A stretch of 64,000 nt of DNA from Metaruminococcus_A sp050943475 (GTDB lineage: Bacteria; Bacillota; Clostridia; Oscillospirales; Ruminococcaceae). Location: assembly GCA_050943475.1 (NCBI GenBank), contig JBMNPF010000008.1:1-64000 (forward strand). The letters are read 5' to 3'. Below are positions 51,560-60,773 of the stretch, in pieces (the stretch's first letter is position 1; each line of letters begins with the position of its first letter). The translations under genes were made by a program, and so were the position numbers. The notes under the pieces are model-generated. The model had not been told where the DNA came from. It was given only the letters and a program-made list of their open reading frames with translations, and made no database searches.

Positions 51560-52515
51560 AACGATTCACCTTTCTTATCAAGTTGAAACTCGCGGCAAAT
51601 AAGGTTAAACGCCGCTTCTTTCAGTTGTGCTGGTTCAAGTTCGTCAAAATACAGCCAGTGGATACGTTCATCCCGCCGGAACCAGGTAAGCTGCCGCTTG
51701 GCGTAATGCCGCGTTTCCTGTTTAATACGCGCGACCGCCTCCTCCAAACTGCATGTCCTATTAAAGTAACTTTCCAGTTCTTTGTAGCCGATTGCCTGAT
51801 ATGCCGTCGCCTTATTAGGAAGCGCCAATACTCGGCGCGCTTCTTCCAAAAGACCTTGTTCCATCATGGAGTCGACCCTGGTATTGATTCTATCATAAAG
51901 AACCTGTCGATTTTTCGCCGATAAGCCAATCATACAAAGATGATAAGGGGATGGCTTTTCCCGGCTTCGGCGTTGGTGTTCGCTCATTGGTATGCCGGTA
52001 AGGCGGTACACCTCAATGGCGCGGACAATGCGATTGCCATTGTTGGGATGAAGCGCCGCAGCCGATTGCGGATCAAAGACAGCAAGCTCCCGCAAAAGCG
52101 CTTCTCCCCCTTCGGTTTTTAAACGCTCCAACAGCCTCAGCCGCAATTCAGGATTGGATTCAATTTCCTGAAATGAAATGTTGTTTACAAGGCTTGAAAC
52201 ATACAGGCCTGTTCCGCCAACCAGCATTGGAAGAGCACCGCGCCCGGAAATCTCCTGAATAATAGCAGAGGCCTGCTGCACATACTCCGCGACATTGTAA
52301 GGAACTGAACAATCCAAAAAATCCAACAGATGATGCGGAACGCCGGCAATTTCCTCAGGGGTGGGCTTAGCAGTTGCAATGCGCATTTGCCGGTAAACCT
52401 GCATAGAATCCGCCGACACAATCTCGGCGTTCAGCCGTTTGGCAAGCTCAACGGAAAGGGCGGTTTTGCCGCTGCCAGTCGGCCCAACAATGACTGCAAG
52501 TGGTATTCGTTTCAT
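51556..52515 (-). CDS. miaA: tRNA dimethylallyltransferase
   Basis: 319 residues. It transfers a dimethylallyl group to A37 of tRNAs reading UNN codons, the step before MiaB. P-loop GPTGSGKT (11-18), DSMQVYRQM, GGTGLYVSSLV and QETRHYAKRQLTWFRRD near 265-280 are all present. miaB lies six genes upstream in the same run, so both steps of ms2i6A synthesis are linked. Confidence 0.96.
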   Translation of the reverse strand: MKRIPLAVIVGPTGSGKTALSVELAKRLNAEIVSADSMQVYRQMRIATAKPTPEEIAGVPHHLLDFLDCSVPYNVAEYVQQASAIIQEISGRGALPMLVGGTGLYVSSLVNNISFQEIESNPELRLRLLERLKTEGGEALLRELAVFDPQSAAALHPNNGNRIVRAIEVYRLTGIPMSEHQRRSREKPSPYHLCMIGLSAKNRQVLYDRINTRVDSMMEQGLLEEARRVLALPNKATAYQAIGYKELESYFNRTCSLEEAVARIKQETRHYAKRQLTWFRRDERIHWLYFDELEPAQLKEAAFNLICREFQLDKKGESL

Positions 52516-52518
52516 GAG

Positions 52519-54468
52519 TTACCTGCCAAATAATTTATTGATTTTCGCTTTTGTCCAAACCTGGATGACCGGGCGGCCATGCGGGCAGTACCGAATGGCG
52601 TCGTCATAATACACCCGTTCCAAAAGCGTTTGCAGCTCCAGCGGTTCGTTTTTATCGTGTGCTTTAACCGCAGCCTTACAGGCGACGGAATGAAATAAAT
52701 CATCCAGAATTTGCGGTATGGGATCATGCTTATGATTCCTTAGATTGATGGCAATTTCCGCAAGAAGCTGAGAAGCGTCATGCTGATCAAGCAAAGCAGG
52801 AATTTCCCGGACAAGAAGCATGGAATTGCCAAAATCCTCGACCAAAAAGCCAAGTTGATCGACAACATCCAGGTTTGAAAGCACTGCGTCACATTCTTCG
52901 GCAGAGAGTGTTGCAGTAAAAGGTGAAAGCAAGACCTGATGGTCCAAAGGTTTGCGTTCTGAACGTAGCTTTTCATATAAAATTCGCTCGTGTGCCGCGT
53001 GCTTGTCCACCAAAATCAAGGAATCGCTCACCTCAGCGAGTATATAGGTTCTGAAAACTTCGCCAATCAAGCGAATAGGCGGATACTCCGAAACTTCCGG
53101 CTGAGCTGCTTCCTGTATTTCTGCTTGCTGCGCCGGTTCAGACGAGACCGGAACAGAAGACGATGGCTGGAACATTTCCGGCTTCAAAAAATGAAACGTA
53201 TCCTCTGGGGCCTCCAAAACACCCTGCTCTTCCCTCTGCGCCTGATAGCGGACCGAGGGTTCAGCAATCCGGCGTTCCGAAGAGAGATTCCTTTCACCAT
53301 ACCGAACCGGTGTTTCCTGCGGCACGGAAACTGCCTGCTCCAGCGAGGAGGTTTCCCACTGTGTTGGTTCCAATGCTGCAGAAGTTTTGGAAAACGCCTG
53401 CTGATCGCCTGTATCTGGCGTAAAAACAGATTGACGCATCGAGGGCGAAAGAATTGGCGGTTCCTTTTGTTTCACAACATCGTTTTGACTAATGGAGCTC
53501 TTGACCGCAAAATACAAACAGTCAAACACACTTTTTTCATTTGCAAACCGGACCTCGGTTTTTGTTGGATGAACATTGACATCCACAAACTCATAAGGGA
53601 CCTTAATGTTCAATACACAGGCCGGAAATTTACCGGTCATGATAGAATGCCGGTACCCTTCATCCAGCGCAATCGAACAAGTTCGCGATGTGATGTAGCG
53701 CCCATTGACAAAAAAGTGCTGCATAGAACGGTTGGGACGGGCGCTCATTGGGATGCTGATGAACCCTTCAGCGGAAATATCGCCAAACTGGTACTGCACC
53801 GGCATCAGAGTAGCGGCAAATTTCTGCCCGTAAACCGCATAAATGGCAGAATACAGCCTGCCGTCTCCCGGTGTTTGCAGGATCCTTTGATTATCTTTGA
53901 TAAACGTAATGGAAACCGCAGGATTGGACAACGCAATCCGGTTGATGATATTCGCCACCATATTGGCTTCCGAAGTAGCCTTTTTCAAAAACTTTAACCG
54001 AGCCGGAACATTATAAAACAGATCGCGGATGATAATGGTCGTACCGTCCGGGCAACCGGCTTCTTCAAGTGCAACTTGTTCGCCGCCTTCCAGCTTAATG
54101 TGAGTTCCCAAAGCGCAATCCGGCATTTTCGTAAGCATTTCCACACGGGTAACCGCACAAACAGACGCAAGCGCCTCACCGCGGAAACCAAGTGTTCCAA
54201 TATGCAAAAGATCTCCTTCATCCCGCACCTTGCTGGTCGCATGACGCAAAAATGCAGTTGGAACATCTTCCGGTGCAATTCCACAGCCGTTGTCGGTAAT
54301 ACGAATATACTCAATACCACCATTTTTAACTTCTACGGTAACCGCGGTTGCCCCAGCGTCAATGGAATTTTCCACCAATTCTTTTACAACCGAAGCGGGG
54401 CGGTCAATTACCTCGCCTGCGGCGATCTGTTCAGATACTTCTTTGGATAGGACGTTGATCTTAGGCAA
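52519..54468 (-). CDS. mutL: DNA mismatch repair protein MutL
   Basis: 649 residues. The GHKL ATPase N-domain has LVENSIDAGA, DNGCGI and GFRGEALASV. A Pro/Glu-rich linker covers about 330-450. The C-terminal domain has DKHAAHERILYEK, matching the endonuclease motif DxHAxxExxxxE with Lys where Gln is common, and CPHGRPVI. This is the nicking type found in bacteria without MutH. The start is TTG at 54468 after GGAGGTGG; no ATG fits better. Confidence 0.95.
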   Translation of the reverse strand: MPKINVLSKEVSEQIAAGEVIDRPASVVKELVENSIDAGATAVTVEVKNGGIEYIRITDNGCGIAPEDVPTAFLRHATSKVRDEGDLLHIGTLGFRGEALASVCAVTRVEMLTKMPDCALGTHIKLEGGEQVALEEAGCPDGTTIIIRDLFYNVPARLKFLKKATSEANMVANIINRIALSNPAVSITFIKDNQRILQTPGDGRLYSAIYAVYGQKFAATLMPVQYQFGDISAEGFISIPMSARPNRSMQHFFVNGRYITSRTCSIALDEGYRHSIMTGKFPACVLNIKVPYEFVDVNVHPTKTEVRFANEKSVFDCLYFAVKSSISQNDVVKQKEPPILSPSMRQSVFTPDTGDQQAFSKTSAALEPTQWETSSLEQAVSVPQETPVRYGERNLSSERRIAEPSVRYQAQREEQGVLEAPEDTFHFLKPEMFQPSSSVPVSSEPAQQAEIQEAAQPEVSEYPPIRLIGEVFRTYILAEVSDSLILVDKHAAHERILYEKLRSERKPLDHQVLLSPFTATLSAEECDAVLSNLDVVDQLGFLVEDFGNSMLLVREIPALLDQHDASQLLAEIAINLRNHKHDPIPQILDDLFHSVACKAAVKAHDKNEPLELQTLLERVYYDDAIRYCPHGRPVIQVWTKAKINKLFGR

Positions 54469-54481
54469 GGCTCCACCTCCG

Positions 54482-57085
54482 TTAATCGAGCAGTTTTTTC
54501 AGTTCAAACAGGCTGTTTAAGGCCTCTATGGGGGTCAGGGTATCCAGGTTGATACTCTTTATTTTTTCCACTACCTTAGACTGGTTGGAAGGACCAAAGG
54601 AAATTTGAGCTGGAATATCGGACGGCACTTTCTGTGTAACTGCTGCCGGAGTGCCCGCTCCTTCTTCAAGCTCCTGCAAAACCTCTTTGGCCCGGTTGAT
54701 AACTCCCTTGGGCACACCGGCGAGCTTTGCCACCTCAATGCCGTAGCTGTCATCCGCGCCGCCGGGGATAATCTTTCGCAGGAAGGTAATGTCATCACCG
54801 CGTTTTTTGACTGCGATGTTGTAATTCTTCACACAGGGATAGAGCTGCTCGAGCGCCGTAAGCTCATGATAGTGAGTGGCAAACATCGTCTTGGTTTTTA
54901 AGCCCCGTGTGTTGATGATGTATTCAATAACGGCGCGGGCAATACTCATACCGTCAAAGGTGGAGGTTCCGCGGCCAATTTCATCCAAGATAATAAAACT
55001 CCGTGACGTTGCATTGTGCAGAATGTCAGAGACCTCGCTCATTTCCACCATGAAGGTGGACTGCCCGGAGGCCAAATCGTCCGAAGCGCCAACGCGAGTA
55101 AAGATTTTATCCACCACTGTTAAGGTTGCGGAGCGTGCCGGAACAAAGCAGCCGATCTGCGCCATCAGCAAAATCAATGCGTTTTGACGCATATAGGTGG
55201 ATTTACCTGCCATATTCGGCCCGGTGATAATAAGCACCCGGTTGCCCGACGCATCAAAATATGCATCGTTTGGGACAAACATCCCGCCGGAGAGTCTTTC
55301 CACAACTGGATGGCGTCCGTCCTTAATTTCAATTTTATCCTCTGTTGTAAACTGTGGGCAGACATACTGGTTTTCAAAGGAAACCTCAGCAAAGGAGCAA
55401 AGGACGTCCAGCATGGCAAGGGCAGACGCCGTCGCCTGTACGGCAGTGAGTTTCTTTGCGACATAAATACAGAGTTCGTCAAATATCCCCTGTTCAAGAA
55501 CAATCATCCGCTCACTTGCATGGAGCACCTTCGACTCCAAATCCTTAAGCTCCTGGGTGATATAACGCTCACAGTTCGCAAGGGTCTGCTTGCGGATATA
55601 GGTCTCCGGCACCAATTCCAAGTAGGACTTTGTCACCTCTATGTAGTAACCAAAAACCCGGTTATAGCCAATTTTTAGATTTTTAATGCCGGTTTTTTCT
55701 TTTTCGCGTTCTTCAATTGCCGCAATAAAGGTTTTGGCGTTGGTGTAAAGGCCGCGCAGTTCATCCAGCTCCTGGTTAAAACCGTCGTTAATGACGCCGC
55801 CCTCCTTCAAGTTCACCGGCGGCTGGTCTTTTATAGCCTTGTCAACCACATTGCGGATATCCTGCATCGTGTCAATATCCTCATTGAGCTCTTTTAAAAG
55901 CGCCGAGGTACAACCAGAGAGATATTCCTTAATTTCCGGCAAGCGCGCCGCTGAAAAACTAAGCGCCTTTAAATCGCGCGGGCCGGCCGAACGGAAGATA
56001 ACGCGGGTCATCAGCCGTTCCAGGTCATAAACATCGTTTAAAAGTTCCATCAAACGGGAACGCAGGATAGCGTTGCCGTAAAGCTCCTGTACCGCAGAGT
56101 GGCGTCTGGTAATCTGTGCAATGTTTAAAAGCGGCTGCTCCAACACTTTGCGGAGCTGGCGCTTCCCCATAGAAGTACGGGTTTTATCCAAAACCCAAAG
56201 CAGGGAACCTTTTTTCTCTTTGGTGCGCATGGTTTCAGTGAGTTCCAGATTGCGGCGGGCGTTCAGGTCGAGCATCATATACTGCTCATTGTGGTAAACC
56301 CGCAGGTTCATCAACCGCTTACTTCCCTGTTTTTGGGTCGTATTGACATATTGAATGAGAACGCCAAGTGAAATTACGGCCTCTTCAGAGGGTTCTACCT
56401 CTTTAAGAAGTTCCGGAGTTTCAACAAAATGAGTCTTGAGCACGCTCTCGGCAAAGGGGAGCTTACACTCCTCCGCGTCGTCGATATCAACTACACAGCC
56501 GAGCCGCTCTTTGATAAAAGCGGTCAACTGTTTCAGCGAAAGGCAGGCGTCATTCATGAGAATTTCTGCCGGCATATACCGGGAAAGCTCGTTGATCACA
56601 GCCTGTTCCGCATCGCGTTCGGTCTGAAAGGTCACATGGACTTCCCCGGTGGAAACATCCGCAAAGGAAACCGCATAAGCCTTTTTGTTTATGTAAATGC
56701 TGGCGATATAATTGTTTCGCGCTTCGTCCAGCATATTATTGTCGGTTACCGTACCCGGTGTTACAATGCGAACAATGTCCCGTTTGACAATTCCTTTTGC
56801 TTCAGCCGGATTCTCCATCTGCTCACAGATGGCAACTTTATAGCCTTTGTCAATTAAACGCTTAATGTAAATTTCACAGCTGTGGTAAGGAACGCCGCAC
56901 ATAGGCGCGCGTTCCTCCAAACCGCAGTCACGGCCGGTAAGGGTCAGTTCCAGTTCCCGTGACGCGAGCTTCGCGTCCTCAAAAAACATTTCATAGAAAT
57001 CGCCCAGACGAAAAAATAAAATCTGGTCTTTGTGCTGTTCTTTGATTGCAAGATATTGCTGCATCATAGGAGAGAGATTTGCCAA
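54482..57085 (-). CDS. mutS: DNA mismatch repair protein MutS
   Basis: 867 residues. The mismatch-probing FYE motif is in LGDFYEMFFEDA near residue 33. The ATPase domain has Walker A GPNMAGKST near 610, then LDEIGRGTSTFDG and MFATHYHEL. I take the TTG at 57085, which gives MANLSPMMQQYL as in other MutS proteins, with GGTG just upstream; a GTG three codons earlier overlaps that site. It precedes mutL by 13 bases. Confidence 0.96.
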   Translation of the reverse strand: MANLSPMMQQYLAIKEQHKDQILFFRLGDFYEMFFEDAKLASRELELTLTGRDCGLEERAPMCGVPYHSCEIYIKRLIDKGYKVAICEQMENPAEAKGIVKRDIVRIVTPGTVTDNNMLDEARNNYIASIYINKKAYAVSFADVSTGEVHVTFQTERDAEQAVINELSRYMPAEILMNDACLSLKQLTAFIKERLGCVVDIDDAEECKLPFAESVLKTHFVETPELLKEVEPSEEAVISLGVLIQYVNTTQKQGSKRLMNLRVYHNEQYMMLDLNARRNLELTETMRTKEKKGSLLWVLDKTRTSMGKRQLRKVLEQPLLNIAQITRRHSAVQELYGNAILRSRLMELLNDVYDLERLMTRVIFRSAGPRDLKALSFSAARLPEIKEYLSGCTSALLKELNEDIDTMQDIRNVVDKAIKDQPPVNLKEGGVINDGFNQELDELRGLYTNAKTFIAAIEEREKEKTGIKNLKIGYNRVFGYYIEVTKSYLELVPETYIRKQTLANCERYITQELKDLESKVLHASERMIVLEQGIFDELCIYVAKKLTAVQATASALAMLDVLCSFAEVSFENQYVCPQFTTEDKIEIKDGRHPVVERLSGGMFVPNDAYFDASGNRVLIITGPNMAGKSTYMRQNALILLMAQIGCFVPARSATLTVVDKIFTRVGASDDLASGQSTFMVEMSEVSDILHNATSRSFIILDEIGRGTSTFDGMSIARAVIEYIINTRGLKTKTMFATHYHELTALEQLYPCVKNYNIAVKKRGDDITFLRKIIPGGADDSYGIEVAKLAGVPKGVINRAKEVLQELEEGAGTPAAVTQKVPSDIPAQISFGPSNQSKVVEKIKSINLDTLTPIEALNSLFELKKLLD

Positions 57086-57128
57086 CTTCTTCACCGCCGT
57101 TAAAAAATTGTGTCAAATAAGAAACTGT

Positions 57129-57533
57129 TTAGTGACATCCGCCGCAGGTTGAACAACTGCCGGTGCAGCTTGGTGCAGGGTCACAGGTTTCCGGATCTTC
57201 GCCGTTGACCGACATGACAAGAATTGCATTGATCTGATTCATGAGCATATCTACCGCGTTTTTCGCTTCTTCGTATGCCGCCATGTTCGGGTTGGTCATG
57301 ACTTTCTGATACAGATCCCGAAGCTCATTGTTGAGTGCGCCGAGCTTGTCTTCATCCTTTTCGTCTTTGGCAAGCTGATTGTTGAGCTCCATACGTTTGA
57401 GGTTGAACTTTCCAATCGTGTCCTGCAGCTCGCTGTCTGCATCGTTTGCCTTTTTGGCTGCATCGAGGCGTTTATACTCCTCAGAAGCCTGAATCAGTTT
57501 TCCCATTTCACGTGCCTGTTTGATTAAATCCAT
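57129..57533 (-). CDS. YlbF/YmcA-family regulator with Cys-rich tail
   Basis: 134 residues. The helical DUF964 domain (about 1-112, KQAREMGKLIQASEEYKRLD) is followed by a tail with Cys at 117, 123, 127, 130 and 133 and a final His. Its position between miaB and mutS is that of Bacillus ymcA (ricA). RicA/RicF/RicT form a complex with 4Fe-4S clusters that controls mRNA processing, competence, biofilm and sporulation. The tail could hold part of such a cluster. Which of YlbF or YmcA is the true ortholog cannot be settled here; cotE, which follows ymcA in Bacillus, is absent. Confidence 0.85.
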   Translation of the reverse strand: MDLIKQAREMGKLIQASEEYKRLDAAKKANDADSELQDTIGKFNLKRMELNNQLAKDEKDEDKLGALNNELRDLYQKVMTNPNMAAYEEAKNAVDMLMNQINAILVMSVNGEDPETCDPAPSCTGSCSTCGGCH

Positions 57534-57545
57534 AATACCCTCCTG

Positions 57546-58961
57546 TTATTGACTGATTTCTCCTACCAAGGCCCAATTGAGTGCCCCAGTTATTTTAACG
57601 AGCACAAAGGAGCCAATGAGTTCCCTGTCCCCCTTAAAATCTACAATTACATTGTGCTCCGTCCGGCCGGAGACATACCCGTCCCCATATTTTCCAACCG
57701 AATCCACCAAAACCCGTAAGGTCTGCCCAACATAGCTTTGGTTGTGTCCAACACTGCATTCCCGCTGAACCTCCAAGAGTTCCTGAAACCACTTGGATTT
57801 CTCAGCCGCCGGGATGGGATCCTCCATCTCCGCGGCTTTGGTGCCAACGCGGCGCGAATAAATGAAGGTATAAAGCAGATGGTAATCCACCTGTTTGACC
57901 AAATCCAGCGTTTGTTTGAAATCCTCATAGGTTTCGCCGGGAAAACCGACAATAATGTCGCTGGACAGCGCAAGACCTGGAATCCGCTGTTTTGCATATT
58001 CAATTAACGCAAGGTAATCCGCTTTGGTATAGTGGCGGTTCATAAGCTTCAGAACGCGGTCAGAGCCACACTGCACCGGCAGGTGCAGATGTTTGCAGAC
58101 TTTGTCGCAGTCGGCGATGGCGTCAATCAGCTCGTGCGTCGCATCCTTGGGATGCGAGGTCATAAAACGGATACGGAAATCCCCTTCAATATCATTGACC
58201 ATCCGGAGCAATGCAGCAAACGACACCGGTGTGTCAAAATCCTTACCGTAGGAATTGACATTCTGCCCCAGCAGCATGATTTCTTTATAGCCGTCCGAAA
58301 CCAGAGCGCGCACCTCTTTTAGGACATCCTCCGGCTTGCGCGAACGCTCCCTGCCGCGTACATAGGGTACAATACAGTAAGAACAGAAATTGTTGCAACC
58401 GTACATGACCGGCACATAAGCCTTGATGGAATCTTCCCGGCTGACCGGAAGCCCTTCTACAATGGAGCCGTCTTCCTGTTCCGCGTCAAATACCCGTTTA
58501 TGCGTTGTAAATTCACGGTACAAAAGTTCCGGGAAACGGTGAAGCGCATGGGTGCCAAACACCAAATCCACATAAGGATAGCTTTTCTTAATTTTATCCG
58601 AAATATGCTGCTGTTCCACCATACAGCCGCAGACGCCAATTACCATGGCCGGACGCGCCTCTTTTTGGTGTTTGAGCTGCCCAATGCTTCCAAACACCCG
58701 GTCTTCCGCATTTTCACGAACCGCACAGGTATTGTAGATGACAATATCCGCACAGTTAGGGGTATCGGTAAAGCCATACCCCATTTCTGCAAGCATACCG
58801 CGGATTTTTTCACCGTCGCTTACATTTTGTTGGCATCCAAAGGAATGTACAAAAGCAAGCGGTGGATGTGCCGCTGCAATCTTGCAGCGCACAAATTCAG
58901 CGGCAAGCGACATATAATTACGGGTTTCACCGCATGAAACAACCGACTGATTATCCTCCAA
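57546..58961 (-). CDS. miaB: tRNA-2-methylthio-N6-dimethylallyladenosine synthase
   Basis: 471-residue radical SAM methylthiotransferase acting on i6A37 of tRNA. The N-terminal cluster Cys are C43 (SFGCQQN), C79 (YNTCAVRE) and C113 (VCGCM). The SAM cluster is CNNFCSYC (C189, C193, C196). A C-terminal TRAM domain is present. The TTG at 58961 lies eight bases after GAGG. Longer reading from 59030 is excluded because it starts upstream of the -10 box. It heads the 15-gene run. Confidence 0.95.
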   Translation of the reverse strand: MEDNQSVVSCGETRNYMSLAAEFVRCKIAAAHPPLAFVHSFGCQQNVSDGEKIRGMLAEMGYGFTDTPNCADIVIYNTCAVRENAEDRVFGSIGQLKHQKEARPAMVIGVCGCMVEQQHISDKIKKSYPYVDLVFGTHALHRFPELLYREFTTHKRVFDAEQEDGSIVEGLPVSREDSIKAYVPVMYGCNNFCSYCIVPYVRGRERSRKPEDVLKEVRALVSDGYKEIMLLGQNVNSYGKDFDTPVSFAALLRMVNDIEGDFRIRFMTSHPKDATHELIDAIADCDKVCKHLHLPVQCGSDRVLKLMNRHYTKADYLALIEYAKQRIPGLALSSDIIVGFPGETYEDFKQTLDLVKQVDYHLLYTFIYSRRVGTKAAEMEDPIPAAEKSKWFQELLEVQRECSVGHNQSYVGQTLRVLVDSVGKYGDGYVSGRTEHNVIVDFKGDRELIGSFVLVKITGALNWALVGEISQ

Positions 58962-59017
58962 GCAAACAACCTCTATCCACTGTTTTTTGTATTTTTCCCT
59001 ATAAAAATACATTTTAA

Positions 59018-59046
59018 AGTATACCATCAATCACGGCTTGAATCAA
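59018..59046 (-). promoter_or_regulatory. Promoter of miaB and the downstream run
   Basis: TTGATT (59041-59046) and TATACT (59018-59023) on the minus strand, spacer 17. A 9-base direct repeat CCATTGATT (59041-59049 and 59065-59073) includes the -35 box and a copy 24 bases upstream. The predicted leader to the TTG is about 50 bases. Confidence 0.75.
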
Positions 59047-59275
59047 TGGCTATTTCTTGAACAAAATCAATGGAAGATCTGCAGGCTTACCCTTTCACCC
59101 CAGCACGCTTCCAACGGTAATTCTTAAAAAACACTTTAGCGCAGTTGCTAAAATCGCCGAAGTTCTCTGCCTTTTTGTAAAGCGAGAAGACAAACGAAGC
59201 AGCAGGCTATACAGAATGATGAACATTTACTGCGAATTTATAGTGTTCAATTTGTTGTATACAATGATGAAACGC
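59047..59275. other. Gene-free interval between fprA terminator and miaB promoter
   Basis: I see no convincing gene here. On the minus strand TTGTAT (59259-59264) and TATAAA (59237-59242) are 16 apart, and a weak hairpin TTTAGC/GCTAAA (59135-59140, 59147-59152) is followed by six T, so a short RNA of about 100 bases is possible. A 43-codon minus ORF beginning MFIILYSLLLRLSS lacks a ribosome-binding site. A plus-strand ORF running into the fprA terminator is not credible. Confidence 0.35.
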
Positions 59276-59303
59276 AAAAAAGGCCGGGGTATCTCTCCCG
59301 GCC
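59276..59303 (-). terminator. Terminator after fprA
   Basis: Stem GGCCGGG/CCCGGCC (59282-59288 with 59297-59303), an 8-base loop, then six T on the minus strand (59281-59276). It lies eight bases after the fprA stop. Confidence 0.9.
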
Positions 59304-59311
59304 TTTCCGTG

Positions 59312-60514
59312 TTAAACTGTAGCAGCAAACTCTTTGCCAAACTCTTTTGCCTGTTTTAAATCCTCTTCGGTTGGTACAAACACAACCCGGAAGTTTTTCT
59401 CAAACAAATTTACCTTTAACCCTTTTAAACGGTCTGTGAGGTTCGGAACCGCCTCGCCGCTCCAGCCATAAGAGCCAAACAAAGCAGCAGGCCGTTTGGC
59501 GATGTTAACTGCATCCGCATGTGCAAGCAGAATCCAAATAGGCGGAAGTGCATCTTTGTTCAAGGTTGGCGATCCGACAAGGAAAGCGTCTGATCCATTC
59601 AGAGCAGCCGCCATTTCTTCCATCGGGTGCTCAATGACATTATATAGGGTAACCTCGGCATCCGGCAAAGACTCCTTGACCCCCTCGGCAATCGCCTTGG
59701 CGAGGAGCCCGGTATTACCGTAGGCAGAGCAGTAGAACACTGGAATGGTTTTATGCGACTTCGGCACCGGAGTACTCCACTCTTTGTAAAGGCCCCGGAC
59801 CTCATCCAGAAGGCCGCCTTTGGTCAAAATGGGGCCGTGGCTGGTGCAGGCGTATTCAATATCCAAATCCTTGATTTTTTCAAGGCCCTTGAGCACATAA
59901 GGCTTAAACGGCCCGAAAATTGCGTCGTAATACCCCTTCAGCGCAGTATGATAAGCCTTCGGGTAAGTAATCCGCGTATCCATAATCTGCGGCTCGCAGT
60001 AATGGGAGCCAAAGAAATCGCAGGTAAACAAAACCTTCATGTCCGGCACCCAGGTGAACATGGAATCCGGCCAATGCAGGAAAGGAGCGTTGATAAATTT
60101 GAGCTCACGTCCGCCAAGATCAAGGGTTTCCCCATCCTTGACTACCTTATATTTTACGTTGGGGTTATTGGTGATATTTTTCAGATAAATCGACCCCGCC
60201 TGTGAAACCACAACAGTCATATCCGGGTTGATTTCAGCGAGTTTCGCAATCGCGCCAGAGTGATCCGGCTCATTGTGATTCATAATAAGGTAATCAATTT
60301 TCTGCAAATCGACAACATCTTTGATGTTGTCGATGTAATAATCCGAAAAACTCAGGTGAGAAGCCTCAACCAATGCAGTTTTTTCCTTGCCTTTGATAAT
60401 ATACGAATTATAAGTGGTACCATAATCCGTTTTCATGACAATGTCAAAGACACGAAGATTCGGGTTGAGAACACCAACATAATACAAGTCTTCCCTAATT
60501 TTAAACGAAAACAT
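59312..60514 (-). CDS. fprA: Flavodiiron protein (FprA, A-type flavoprotein)
   Basis: 400 residues: an N-terminal metallo-beta-lactamase-like diiron domain and a C-terminal flavodoxin domain with FMN loop YCSAYGNTGLLAKAI. Diiron ligands are seen in HNEPDH (H80, E82, D84, H85), the CDFFGSH segment and TSHGP. In anaerobes these proteins reduce O2 to water or NO to N2O with electrons from rubredoxin, which is encoded just upstream. The ATG at 60514 has AGGAGG seven bases upstream; the frame extends 15 codons further without support. Confidence 0.94.
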   Translation of the reverse strand: MFSFKIREDLYYVGVLNPNLRVFDIVMKTDYGTTYNSYIIKGKEKTALVEASHLSFSDYYIDNIKDVVDLQKIDYLIMNHNEPDHSGAIAKLAEINPDMTVVVSQAGSIYLKNITNNPNVKYKVVKDGETLDLGGRELKFINAPFLHWPDSMFTWVPDMKVLFTCDFFGSHYCEPQIMDTRITYPKAYHTALKGYYDAIFGPFKPYVLKGLEKIKDLDIEYACTSHGPILTKGGLLDEVRGLYKEWSTPVPKSHKTIPVFYCSAYGNTGLLAKAIAEGVKESLPDAEVTLYNVIEHPMEEMAAALNGSDAFLVGSPTLNKDALPPIWILLAHADAVNIAKRPAALFGSYGWSGEAVPNLTDRLKGLKVNLFEKNFRVVFVPTEEDLKQAKEFGKEFAATV

Positions 60515-60542
60515 ATACTGGCCTCCTGATGTATAATTGCCG

Positions 60543-60575
60543 AATACCCGCCGGTGCACTGCATCGACGGGTATT
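60543..60575 (-). other. Intercistronic hairpin between rubredoxin and fprA
   Basis: A perfect 8-bp stem AATACCCG/CGGGTATT (60543-60550 with 60568-60575) with a 17-base loop. There is no T-run, so it is not a terminator. It lies 15 bases after the rubredoxin stop and may stabilise or process the two-gene mRNA. Confidence 0.6.
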
Positions 60576-60589
60576 TACCGTGACGAATT

Positions 60590-60742
60590 TTATTGGGCGC
60601 TGAACATATCTTTGCCTACACCGCAGGTCGGGCAAACAAAATCATCCGGGACAGCTTCCCAGGCAGTACCAGGAGCAATTCCCTGTTCCGGACAACCCGC
60701 AGCCGGGTCATAAACGTAACCGCAAACATCGCAAACGTACAT
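60590..60742 (-). CDS. Rubredoxin
   Basis: 50 residues, MYVCDVCGYVYDPAAG onward. The four iron-binding Cys are C4, C7, C37 and C40 in CDVCGYVYD and CPTCGVGK, the exact rubredoxin pattern. It carries one electron at a time in the cytoplasm, here most likely to the flavodiiron protein encoded 75 bases downstream. The ATG at 60742 lies nine bases after AAGGAG; an ATG three codons earlier abuts that site. A strong promoter with an inverted repeat precedes it. Confidence 0.96.
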   Translation of the reverse strand: MYVCDVCGYVYDPAAGCPEQGIAPGTAWEAVPDDFVCPTCGVGKDMFSAQ

Positions 60743-60773
60743 AGTAGACATCTCCTTTTCTGTTGTTGGTTTA

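Noticed and set aside
59080..59212. 43-codon minus ORF beginning MFIILYSLLLRLSS, possibly a remnant
   Set aside because: No Shine-Dalgarno and no recognisable similarity; too little to call a gene or pseudogene.
59057..59359. 100-codon open frame on the plus strand before and through the fprA terminator
   Set aside because: It runs through the terminator stem and into the fprA 3' end, with low-complexity composition and no ribosome-binding site.
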